Assembly: GCA_910577275.1 (NCBI GenBank)
Contig: CAJTMW010000012.1
Coordinates: 62,001-126,000, forward strand
Source of the DNA: an uncultured Lachnospiraceae bacterium
GTDB taxonomy: Bacteria; Bacillota; Clostridia; Lachnospirales; Lachnospiraceae
DNA: 64,000 nt
Direction of reading: 5' to 3'
Shown: one piece after another, positions 1-6,984 of the stretch
Position numbering within the stretch: the first letter of the stretch is position 1
Layout: every line of letters begins with the position of its first letter
Notes under the pieces: generated by a model
Told to the model about the DNA's origin: nothing
Seen by the model: only the letters and a program-made list of their open reading frames with translations
The model's database searches: none
Translations under genes and position numbers: made by a program

Positions 1-134
1 ATCATGGGAATATTAAGCCTGATTTTGGGGGTTAACCAGGTTGACAAATCAACCTCACTGGGAATCACCCTCGAATATGACGGTATAAGCAGCACGTCGT
101 CAAAAGTAATGCCTTCACCAATTATCTGACCCAT
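1..134 (-). CDS. guaB: IMP dehydrogenase, N-terminal fragment (cut by window edge)
   Basis: Only the first 44 codons are inside the window. The peptide opens MGQIIGEGITFDDVLLIPSY and continues with a stretch close to 'PSEVDLSTxLT..IRLNIPM', the conserved beginning of IMP dehydrogenase. This enzyme oxidises IMP to XMP in the committed step of guanine nucleotide synthesis, using NAD in the cytoplasm. An AGGAGG ribosome binding site lies just upstream of the ATG (reverse strand, 132-134). The CBS domains and the catalytic cysteine loop lie outside the window and cannot be judged. Confidence 0.9.
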   Translation of the reverse strand, partial: MGQIIGEGITFDDVLLIPSYSRVIPSEVDLSTWLTPKIRLNIPM

Positions 135-153
135 CTCTTATCCTCCTGTGTGT

Positions 154-648
154 TTAGTCTGTAAATACTTTTCGGGGAGCCACCAGCTGCATGGCTTTTA
201 ACATTTCTTTGTTCGGCTCGAAAATCACCTTCTGCTTACCGTCGTAATAGAACAAATACCTTGTATCAGGCTGTTTTTCCTCGCCGGAGCTGTAGTCAAC
301 CACCTTGTCGTTTCTGTTTTTGTACTGGTCAAGGTGCCAGGATTTTACCGGAGCCACAATTTCCATTTTACCCAGGTCAAAGGTGGCCGCTTTCTTACGC
401 CTTGATTTTGCCATAATCTTATCTATGGAAAGCTCCTTATCCACATAAAGATACTCATACTCGATATCCGCATTCAGATATACAAAGTAAGCGGCGGCGG
501 CAAACAAGCCTCCGATGATGAGAGCCACCAGATTCAGCATTCCTATAAAAATAAAACAAACTGCCAGCATGATTGTAAGAATTTTAAGCAGTTTCATATA
601 CACCGGCGTCTTTCGTTTGACAAGCCATTCTACATAGGTTTCGTTCAT
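154..648 (-). CDS. Small membrane protein, DUF6106-like
   Basis: A 164-residue protein that I place tentatively in DUF6106, a clostridial family without known function. Two adjoining hydrophobic segments near residues 20-60 form a membrane hairpin. The rest is a charged soluble domain, rich in lysine and tyrosine, probably cytoplasmic. I chose the ATG at 648 rather than the longer frame from 693 because a GGAGG sits five bases before it. The gene lies between guaB (20 bp downstream) and a divergent membrane-protein gene. Its own promoter (TTGTCA, 17 bp, TATAAA) lies at 750-778. No catalytic motif is visible. Confidence 0.65.
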   Translation of the reverse strand: MNETYVEWLVKRKTPVYMKLLKILTIMLAVCFIFIGMLNLVALIIGGLFAAAAYFVYLNADIEYEYLYVDKELSIDKIMAKSRRKKAATFDLGKMEIVAPVKSWHLDQYKNRNDKVVDYSSGEEKQPDTRYLFYYDGKQKVIFEPNKEMLKAMQLVAPRKVFTD

Positions 649-749
649 TTTTTCCTCCATTCTGAATCGTTTTTGCCAGACAATCCGTCTCACTGGAAAT
701 CTGCCCGGCCCTTTTTCGTTTCTATGCCATTTATCTGCGCATAAGTATA

Positions 750-778
750 TTTATAATATGATATTATATTTTTGACAA
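750..778 (-). promoter_or_regulatory. Sigma-A promoter for the 154-648 gene
   Basis: On the minus strand the -35 box is TTGTCA (plus 773-778) and the -10 box TATAAA (plus 750-755), with a 17-bp spacer. A perfect 8+1+8 AT palindrome (752-768) fills much of the spacer and may only reflect base composition. Confidence 0.6.
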
Positions 779-866
779 ACTTTCAAGTGATATAGCGTTC
801 CTTTTCCTTTTTTCTATTTTTAATGAAAACTTTATTGTTTTTTTACAGATTAACAGCTTCTATTCA

Positions 867-895
867 TTGACACCTCATTTTCTAATCGCTATGAT
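867..895 (+). promoter_or_regulatory. Sigma-A promoter for the 945-1808 gene
   Basis: TTGACA at 867-872, a 17-bp spacer and TATGAT at 890-895 make a near-consensus promoter. It lies 49 bp upstream of the ATG at 945 and diverges from the promoter at 750-778. Confidence 0.75.
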
Positions 896-944
896 AATTG
901 TTATGGATAAAACATACACGAAAGTTACCGGGGAGGAATAAATT

Positions 945-1808
945 ATGTCCAAAAAGGAAAAAAGCCCGAAAGAATACAGAGGCGTCATCGATGAAATCAG
1001 GCAGCAGCAGATGAAGACAAAGGAAATGTCCGCCAAAGGAAAGCTGGAATATTTCTGGGATTACTATAAGGTTCACACCATTGTTGCAATCCTTGTTATT
1101 TTCTTTGCCGCCATGTTCATCCGCGACGTTGCCACCGCAAAGGATTACAATTTCTACTCGATTCTTTTTAACGCCCGGCAGCTGTCCGGCGATGGTCTGG
1201 AAAGCGCCTTTTCCGAATATGCAGGTCTGGACACGGAAAATTATGAGTGTTATATTGACGCTTCCACAGGTCTTTCCCTGACGTCCTTTACGGAATACGA
1301 TATGGCCACTGTCCAGAAGCTCATGGCGACTATTCAAATCGGGGATTTGGATACGGTGGTGTTTAATTCAGAGCTTTTTAATAATTATGCGGGCAATGAA
1401 ATGTTTCTTGACCTTCGGACGGTTTTGAGCGAAGAGGAACTTAATGTCTGGAAGGATTACCTTTATTATATCGATTATGTGGAGGTTGCAGCCGAAAGAG
1501 AGGATGTTGACGTGGAGGAAGCCCTTGCCGAAAAAGGCGCGGCGGACGATGAAACGCGGCAGCAGGAAATTCTGGAGGAAACAAACCGCCACCGCAGCCC
1601 CGAGGGTATGGCTGAGCCTGTACCGGTGGGCATCTTTATGGAAGAATCTCCTTTTGCCGAAAAGAGCGGCGCTTATTCCGGTCTGGTTCCTGTATTCGGA
1701 TTCGTATCCACCTCAAAGAGAACCGAAACGGGAAAACAGTTTCTGGAATTTTTGTGGGACGATACCATAGATTTTGCGCAAATGATTGATACCTCCGCGG
1801 GCTTCTGA
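945..1808 (+). CDS. Membrane-anchored protein of unknown function
   Basis: A 287-residue protein with a charged cytoplasmic N-terminus (about 40 residues, lysine and glutamine rich), one transmembrane segment around residues 44-62, and a long acidic outer domain. The ending, with phrases such as GKQFLEFLWDD, faintly recalls the substrate-binding fold of ABC lipoproteins, but there is no lipobox and no neighbouring permease. A GGGAGG ribosome binding site precedes the ATG. It is monocistronic, with a near-consensus promoter at 867-895. I do not recognise a characterised family. The single N-terminal anchor and outward-facing domain are what the sequence supports. Confidence 0.7.
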   Translation: MSKKEKSPKEYRGVIDEIRQQQMKTKEMSAKGKLEYFWDYYKVHTIVAILVIFFAAMFIRDVATAKDYNFYSILFNARQLSGDGLESAFSEYAGLDTENYECYIDASTGLSLTSFTEYDMATVQKLMATIQIGDLDTVVFNSELFNNYAGNEMFLDLRTVLSEEELNVWKDYLYYIDYVEVAAEREDVDVEEALAEKGAADDETRQQEILEETNRHRSPEGMAEPVPVGIFMEESPFAEKSGAYSGLVPVFGFVSTSKRTETGKQFLEFLWDDTIDFAQMIDTSAGF

Positions 1809-1899
1809 CCGGATTTCAGTATAGCATAAAGCTGTGCCAGAGGTATTTTGCGGCATTGGTATGCTAGCTTTGCATCAATACGGCGGCGTCATAGGGCGA

Positions 1900-2637
1900 T
1901 TAATACCTGTAATAGGGAATCCCCCCGCAGCACAGGCCGCCGCCTCCGCAGCAGATATTGCAAATCAGATTGGCGATGCAGAGCTTCATGCAAAGGCCGT
2001 CGCCGCTCATATAAGGCTGGCTGTAGGTTCTCTGCCTCTGGCGGTACCAGGTTCCGCCGTTTTCAAACTGGTACACCAGATTGCTGTAGTCCCGGTTATC
2101 GGGCTCTAAGGACGCCGCCCTTCTGGCATGCTCCAGGGCCGACACCTGATTGCCCAGCCCGGCATGAGCCAATGCGCTGTAGTAATACCATCTGGCATTT
2201 CTCCCGCTTTCCTCCATGCCGTCAAGAACCGTTCTCGCTTCCTTATAATAACCGTTTCTGATATAATTTCCGGCCGCCCGCAGATGTCCGTCCTCCTCGT
2301 AGCCGGTGGTTCCGCCTCCGCTCCCGTAGGAGCCGCCGAAACCTCCGAATCCGCCAAAGCCTCCGAAATCCCAGCCGTCAAAACCGCCAAAGCCTCCATA
2401 GCCGCCGCCACTTGTGCTTCTTCCGCCGCCCTGATAGCTGTAGCCTTCTGTTCTTTCCTTCATCACCTGCTGGTAAGCCTGCTGTATTTCCTTGAACTTC
2501 TCCTCAGCCTCTTCTTTATGCGGATTATTAATATTCGCATCAGGATGATACTTTCTGCTGAGCGCCTTGTATGATTTTTTGATTTCTTCCTCTGTTGCGT
2601 TCCTTGAAACGCCCAGCACTTCATATGGGTCCCGCAT
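1900..2637 (-). CDS. DnaJ-domain protein with Gly-rich linker and Cys-rich tail
   Basis: Residues 1-65 form a J domain with the HPD motif (KYHPDANI) needed to stimulate the Hsp70 ATPase. A glycine/phenylalanine/serine-rich linker follows (about 70-115), then a helical repeat region resembling one or two TPR units (about 120-200). The last ~35 residues are rich in cysteine and glycine, with pairs of Cys (ICC, LCC), and end in YYRY. Zinc-finger and C-terminal domains of true DnaJ are absent, so it is a class III J protein. The gene overlaps the end of the DUF5685 gene by 17 bp, so the two are translationally linked. It may recruit DnaK to a membrane or metal-related client; the client is unknown. 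Confidence 0.85.
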   Translation of the reverse strand: MRDPYEVLGVSRNATEEEIKKSYKALSRKYHPDANINNPHKEEAEEKFKEIQQAYQQVMKERTEGYSYQGGGRSTSGGGYGGFGGFDGWDFGGFGGFGGFGGSYGSGGGTTGYEEDGHLRAAGNYIRNGYYKEARTVLDGMEESGRNARWYYYSALAHAGLGNQVSALEHARRAASLEPDNRDYSNLVYQFENGGTWYRQRQRTYSQPYMSGDGLCMKLCIANLICNICCGGGGLCCGGIPYYRY

Positions 2638-3499
2638 TTTTTACCCCCTGCCTGCCATTCGTCAGGCCTGCCAGTTTTTCTTCCCGTTTTTTACTTACCA
2701 TTTCGTAGCGATACCAGATTCCCGAATAAAGGATATTCCTTAAAATCTCCACATTGTCAATGACGGGAAGTTTTTCAAATTCCTTACAGCAGTTCGCCAT
2801 AATCATTGTAAGAATTGTTTTTATTTCTTCCTCAAAATCAGGATTCTCATATCTTTTAATTAAAGGGTTATATCTGTTTTGCCTGATATCCTCCTCGATA
2901 TCCTCATAGGCGTCCATGAGATAAATAAATTTCCCCAGATGGTTCCCCATAGCCCTCAGGTTATCCTGCCATTCATCCTTTCGAACCGCCATGATTTCAC
3001 CCATGATTTCACCGAAAAGCCCGGCCATATAATCCACGTCCTGATTCTGCTTTCTCTCCTCCTGGGAAATCGTCCTCATCAGACTGTCAATCCGCCTTGC
3101 CTTCTCCCCGTAGCGGGAGCAGATACTCCGGTATGCCTTTTTCAAAAGCTTTCCGTAGGCCAGACGGCTCATTTTTCGCTCGTCCTCCCAGTCGTCGCGG
3201 CACTTATAATAAGTAAAAAGCAGGTTCATATCCGCCGCATATGAGGAAAACTCATTGCTTCTGGCCATATGCTTTTCAAAGGGATGGGCAATGCATTTTA
3301 TATTCTCCGTCCTTGTCTCCGGTTCATACAGACTGCCTAAAAGCATGGCAAGAAAAGTCATATCGTAGGACAGGCTCATCTGCCCCGCCTTCCCGTACCT
3401 TTTCCGCAAAGCCTGGCACAGCCCGCAGTAATAGGAATGATAGACGTCAAACTCCTTAAATTTCATATCCCCCTTATTAACAATGACGTATCCGAACAT
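2621..3499 (-). CDS. DUF5685 family protein
   Basis: A 292-residue, mostly helical protein. It begins MFGYVIVNKGDMKFKEFDVY and has an early CGLCQ cysteine pair, which I recognise as the DUF5685 family of Firmicutes. The function is unknown. The helical core with spaced acidic residues (YEDIEED near residue 200) is loosely like all-helical terpenoid or ferritin-type folds, but this is not firm. It is the middle gene of a three-gene operon, 14 bp after the zinc-ribbon gene and overlapping the DnaJ-like gene. The same trio arrangement suggests a shared task in protein quality control or membrane assembly. Confidence 0.8.
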   Translation of the reverse strand: MFGYVIVNKGDMKFKEFDVYHSYYCGLCQALRKRYGKAGQMSLSYDMTFLAMLLGSLYEPETRTENIKCIAHPFEKHMARSNEFSSYAADMNLLFTYYKCRDDWEDERKMSRLAYGKLLKKAYRSICSRYGEKARRIDSLMRTISQEERKQNQDVDYMAGLFGEIMGEIMAVRKDEWQDNLRAMGNHLGKFIYLMDAYEDIEEDIRQNRYNPLIKRYENPDFEEEIKTILTMIMANCCKEFEKLPVIDNVEILRNILYSGIWYRYEMVSKKREEKLAGLTNGRQGVKNAGPI

Positions 3500-3513
3500 A
3501 ACATTCTCCTGTT

Positions 3514-3906
3514 TTAACTCTTCTTAATAAAGGTCTGTCCGCATTTGGGGCATCTGATTTCAATTTTCCCCTTGCCTCTGGGAATCCTGATTTTCTGACG
3601 GCAGGAAGGACATCTGTATATATGATGGGTTTTCCTCTGGCGCATATCCCGCTTCCACGTGGAAAAAAACTGTCTGACCTTATATTCGTATTTCAGATAT
3701 GCGGTATTCTCCATTCTCCGTTTATAAATATTTCTGGAAAGCATTCTGAAATAGGCATACACAAGACAGATAATTCCAAGTGCATAAAAAAGCCTTATTC
3801 CAATCAGGGACAGGGCAAAACATACCAGAACCAGAATCATGAGAAAACGGTTAAACTGGTCGTTCCCGTATCTTCCCTGCATAAACCGGTAAAACTTTTC
3901 TTTCAT
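3514..3906 (-). CDS. Zinc-ribbon membrane protein
   Basis: A 130-residue protein with two transmembrane segments around residues 18-55. A basic linker leads to a C-terminal zinc ribbon with two cysteine pairs (CPSC and CPKC about 20 residues apart). The ribbon should face the cytoplasm next to a lysine/arginine-rich stretch. It is the first gene of the operon with DUF5685 and the J-domain protein, 14 bp apart. Zinc-ribbon proteins of this size often act as membrane adaptors; no enzyme motif is present. Confidence 0.75.
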   Translation of the reverse strand: MKEKFYRFMQGRYGNDQFNRFLMILVLVCFALSLIGIRLFYALGIICLVYAYFRMLSRNIYKRRMENTAYLKYEYKVRQFFSTWKRDMRQRKTHHIYRCPSCRQKIRIPRGKGKIEIRCPKCGQTFIKKS

Positions 3907-4064
3907 AGCGTTCGCGCCTTTCTAAATTTAATCCTGCCTGCAAGAGGCGTCTGCACTTATCTGCATATACGCCTGCCAAATGCTGCGGCTCTGACTTCTA
4001 TCCTACTTCTTTCTTTGTCATAAATCAATTAACGCAATATAAATGATTATAAATTATTTCTAAA

Positions 4065-4094
4065 AAAAGAACCGGTGCAAAATCCGGTTCTTTT
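4065..4094 (-). terminator. Rho-independent terminator
   Basis: An 11-bp perfect stem (4065-4075 with 4084-4094) with an 8-base loop. Read on the minus strand it ends in a run of seven T. It closes the BlaI/M56/small-ORF unit before the zinc-ribbon operon. Confidence 0.8.
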
Positions 4095-4160
4095 CTTAAT
4101 TCCCGCGGGAATGAGTCAGGCGGATGCGAAGCATCCATTTGACTTAACTGTTATCTCCTT

Positions 4161-4274
4161 TTAATCTTCTATATCCTGGTCCGCCGCCACGGCAGAAACC
4201 ACAGAAGACACTACCGATACCACTACTGCAAAAATAATTACTAAAAATCCGCCGGCTAACAACATAAATCCCAT
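4161..4274 (-). CDS. 37-residue single-span membrane peptide
   Basis: A short reading frame too small for usual gene callers. It encodes about 37 residues: MGFMLLAGGFLVIIFAVVV, further Val/Ser/Ala, then the acidic tail DQDIED. The profile is one transmembrane helix with an acidic end. An AAAGGAG ribosome binding site lies eight bases upstream. A second in-frame ATG three codons earlier (4283) is too close to the Shine-Dalgarno. It lies downstream of the M56/M23 gene and before the terminator at 4065-4094, so it could be part of that unit. The function is unknown; membrane peptides beside membrane proteases can act as regulators or substrates, but that is inference. Confidence 0.55.
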   Translation of the reverse strand: MGFMLLAGGFLVIIFAVVVSVVSSVVSAVAADQDIED

Positions 4275-4401
4275 TTTCCGCATCTCCTTTGACAATCCTG
4301 CATTTGCGCCTCCAAGCCTGACCACACGGTAAACTTAAGGCTGTATTTATTGTAGTTGATATGGGAGAATTTTTCAAGTAGAAAATGGCAGCTGCGGGAG
4401 T

Positions 4402-4464
4402 CAATTTTCGGATTCCGGGCTGACATCCTCTCTGATATATACACTCACCGGAATCTGAAAATTG
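4402..4464. repeat. Long inverted repeat downstream of the M56 gene
   Basis: 17-base arms (4402-4418 and 4448-4464) match with one mismatch around a 29-base loop. It lies between the M56/M23 stop codon and the small membrane ORF. It has no T-tract, so an mRNA-stabilising or processing hairpin is more likely than a terminator. Confidence 0.6.
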
Positions 4465-4490
4465 ATTCCGGTGCGGAGGAACTACTATAT

Positions 4491-6335
4491 TCAGGAAAAT
4501 TCCGGCTTCACAAACTCCCCGTTTCTGCTGAGGGCGTAATGCAGATGCGCTCCTGTGCTCCTGCCTGTGCTTCCCACTGTGGCAATCTGTTCGCCCTGTT
4601 TCACTTCCGCACCCGTTTCCACGAGAATTTCCGCACAGTTTGCATAATAGGTCATGTCTCCGTTGCTGTGCTGAATAATCACATAATTTCCGCATACCGT
4701 ATCCGTCCCGGTCTCATACACATATCCTGCTGCCGCCGCCTTTACAGGCGTTCCCCTCTCCGCCGCAAAATCCATACCGCTGTGAATAAGCTTCTTCCCC
4801 GTCATCGGATGAATGCGGGCGCCATAGTCATCTGAGATTCTCTCATAGGTAAGCGGGTAAGCATATTTCAGAGTTACCATCTCGTGTACGCCTTCGCTGC
4901 TTCGGAGCAAAACCCCATAGTCGTCCTGCGCATCTCCATTACCCTCAGGCTGATTTTCACGATAAGCGTCTTCTTCCATATAAAAGTGATATTCGGTAAC
5001 CGATGCGTCGTCCTCCTCCGAAGGTATCGGCTTTGTGTGGACGATTTTTTCATCCGGCAGATACACCGCTTCCTCCCCGGCCTCCTTCTCCCCCGGATTT
5101 TCGCCGTTATAAATATAGTCCGCTTCCGTATTGCTGTCCGTTCCCGGAACGCCCTGCTTCTGTGTGACGGCTTTCATCTGCGGCGTATCCTGCGCCGTTT
5201 CCCTGTCGGTAAGAGAGATAACCAGCTTCCACCTGCTGTTCACAAAAATCAGCGCCGCTGCCGCTAGAATCACCGCCCCGCCCAAGGCAGCCGCCAAGGG
5301 CTTTGCCTTCCTATATCTCACCGCATTCTTAATCCTGGATTTCACACTGTTTTCCCCGAAAGCAATCGGACAGCCGGATTTCCAGCTGTACTCTCTGGAA
5401 ATAGCAAGCAGCGTACGCGCATAAACCTTGTTGTCGTCATTTCCCAGCCTTGCAAGAACCGCCTCGTCGCAGGACGCTTCCATATCCTCCTCCATGAGGC
5501 GGAAAGCCAGCCACACAAAAGGATTGAACCAGTGAATGCACACCGCCAGACAGGCAACAGGCTTTATCAGATAATCCCTCCGCGCAATGTGTACCTTTTC
5601 ATGCGCGCACACCATGTCCGACTGTACCTTGTCAAGCCCCCGGGGAAGATAGATTACCGGCTTTAGAAAGCCTGCCACAAAGGGAGCCCTGATATTCTCC
5701 GAAACCGCAATCCTGTACTTTCCGTCCGTAATATATTCCCTGTCCTGCTCTCCCTGCCCGTTTTTGTCCTTTGCGCCGCCTGCAAGAATTTTCATAAAAC
5801 GGATATAGCTGAATATTCCATAAAAAAGCAAAAGGGCAAAGCCGGTAATCCACAGCAGCGCAAGCCCCGCTGTCAGCGATTTTATATCCGGTAAAAACAG
5901 CGATTTTTCTTTCCCGCCAAAAACCGACAGACCGAATGAGCCTCCATTTCCCGGGGAAGCAATATTTCCTGACATTCCCCTGTTTTCCGTGACTGCAATA
6001 TCTTCTGTCATATTTTCATTCCTCAAAGCAGCCCCGGCGTCCGATATGTTTCCTTTCCCTGAAAAATCCTCTCCTTCAGGCAATGCGCTGCTCTCATTCG
6101 CTGCGGCCGCGCCAAATCCGTCTGCCCCCGTTCCCGAAAGATGCGTCGAGGGAATGATTCCCCAGTCCGCCTCCAGTGAAAAGGGAATGAAAAGCCGGAC
6201 AAACACCGCCAGCCACAGACAGTAGGAAAAAATTGCAGGCATCTTTTTCAGGAGCAATCGCAGAAAAATTACCATGACTATCACAATCGACGCCGCAATA
6301 CTCATATTTAAAACAGTTAAAAATATCCCCGCCAT
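4491..6335 (-). CDS. BlaR1-like M56 membrane metalloprotease with M23-like outer domain
   Basis: A 614-residue membrane protein. Helices at about 5-50 and 153-180 precede a cytoplasmic zinc protease domain with H245-E246-x-x-H249 and the downstream E286/D290 region typical of M56 (BlaR1/MecR1). A last helix at about 347-366 leads outside, where an acidic linker (about 385-490) ends in an M23 (LytM-like) domain at 495-614. That domain keeps the zinc ligands H518, D522 and H599 and also H597, but the usual second catalytic histidine (Y-x-H) is N566. In BlaR1 the outer part is a beta-lactam sensor that triggers the inner protease to inactivate BlaI; here a wall-peptide sensor seems likely. It follows the BlaI gene by 11 bp. 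Confidence 0.85.
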   Translation of the reverse strand: MAGIFLTVLNMSIAASIVIVMVIFLRLLLKKMPAIFSYCLWLAVFVRLFIPFSLEADWGIIPSTHLSGTGADGFGAAAANESSALPEGEDFSGKGNISDAGAALRNENMTEDIAVTENRGMSGNIASPGNGGSFGLSVFGGKEKSLFLPDIKSLTAGLALLWITGFALLLFYGIFSYIRFMKILAGGAKDKNGQGEQDREYITDGKYRIAVSENIRAPFVAGFLKPVIYLPRGLDKVQSDMVCAHEKVHIARRDYLIKPVACLAVCIHWFNPFVWLAFRLMEEDMEASCDEAVLARLGNDDNKVYARTLLAISREYSWKSGCPIAFGENSVKSRIKNAVRYRKAKPLAAALGGAVILAAAALIFVNSRWKLVISLTDRETAQDTPQMKAVTQKQGVPGTDSNTEADYIYNGENPGEKEAGEEAVYLPDEKIVHTKPIPSEEDDASVTEYHFYMEEDAYRENQPEGNGDAQDDYGVLLRSSEGVHEMVTLKYAYPLTYERISDDYGARIHPMTGKKLIHSGMDFAAERGTPVKAAAAGYVYETGTDTVCGNYVIIQHSNGDMTYYANCAEILVETGAEVKQGEQIATVGSTGRSTGAHLHYALSRNGEFVKPEFS

Positions 6336-6346
6336 GCGCTTCCTCC

Positions 6347-6712
6347 CTATCTGTCCTCCCGGTACTCGTCAATAAACCTCTGCATCTCCTCCGCTTCCTT
6401 TGAAGAAAGCCTCCTTCCCCTGCAAAAAGCAGTCAGAAACTTCGGCAGAGAGCCTGCAAACACATCCTCCACATACTTCCGGCTCTGAGCGCCGTAAAAC
6501 TCCTCCCGGCTCATTTGTGCCGACACCACCGCGTTTTCATTTTTGAAAATCCCTCTGTCGCAAAGCTTTTTCAGAACCGTGTATGTAGTCGATTTCTTCC
6601 ATTTCATTTCCTTCTCGCAGATTTTCACCAACTCCGGCGAGCCCAGCGGCTCCCTGTCCCATATAATCTCCGCAAACCTCTCCTCGGCGTCCGCCAGCTT
6701 ATAATCGCCCAT
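6347..6712 (-). CDS. BlaI/MecI family transcriptional repressor
   Basis: A 121-residue winged-helix repressor. The N-terminal part (about 5-75) has the family pattern: LADAEERFAEIIW, the recognition-helix region KKSTTYTVLKKLCDRG, and a wing. The remaining helices mediate dimerisation. I took the ATG at 6712 because a GAGGAG precedes it by about ten bases; a longer frame from 6793 exists but its extra residues do not fit the family. BlaI proteins bind palindromes in their own promoter and are released when the partner M56 protease is activated. Two matching operators lie upstream at 6815-6831 and 6844-6868. Confidence 0.9.
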   Translation of the reverse strand: MGDYKLADAEERFAEIIWDREPLGSPELVKICEKEMKWKKSTTYTVLKKLCDRGIFKNENAVVSAQMSREEFYGAQSRKYVEDVFAGSLPKFLTAFCRGRRLSSKEAEEMQRFIDEYREDR

Positions 6713-6814
6713 TTCAAATCTCTCCTCTACACATTTATCACCCTGTTCCCGGAACTGCGCCCCTGCAAATGCCTGCGGAGGTTTCTTCGCCACGTCGGGA
6801 GACCGGCTTTTTGG

Positions 6815-6875
6815 GTCTATGCCTTATAGACTCAAAATATATTATCAGTCTATAATATATAGACTGATTTGTCAA
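6815..6875 (-). promoter_or_regulatory. Double BlaI operator overlapping the blaI/M56 promoter
   Basis: GTCTAT-N5-ATAGAC occurs twice: at 6815-6831 and at 6848-6864, the latter extended to a 25-bp palindrome at 6844-6868. The centres are 33 bp apart, about three helical turns, so dimers would sit on one face. On the minus strand a TTGACA -35 box (plus 6870-6875) abuts the upstream operator and the likely -10 lies inside it. A bound repressor would therefore block RNA polymerase. Confidence 0.75.
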
Positions 6876-6984
6876 CCCTGTATTCTTCTGTATCATAGAA
6901 GCCAATTTTCAAATTCCGGCAATACAAAAGACGCCCCGCCCGATACATCCCGTACCAAAGCGACAGCGCCCTCTACTTTACTTT

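Noticed and set aside
4144..4695. 183-residue minus-strand frame overlapping the M56 gene end
   Set aside because: Out of frame with the M23 domain and with the small membrane ORF, low-quality composition, no ribosome binding site.
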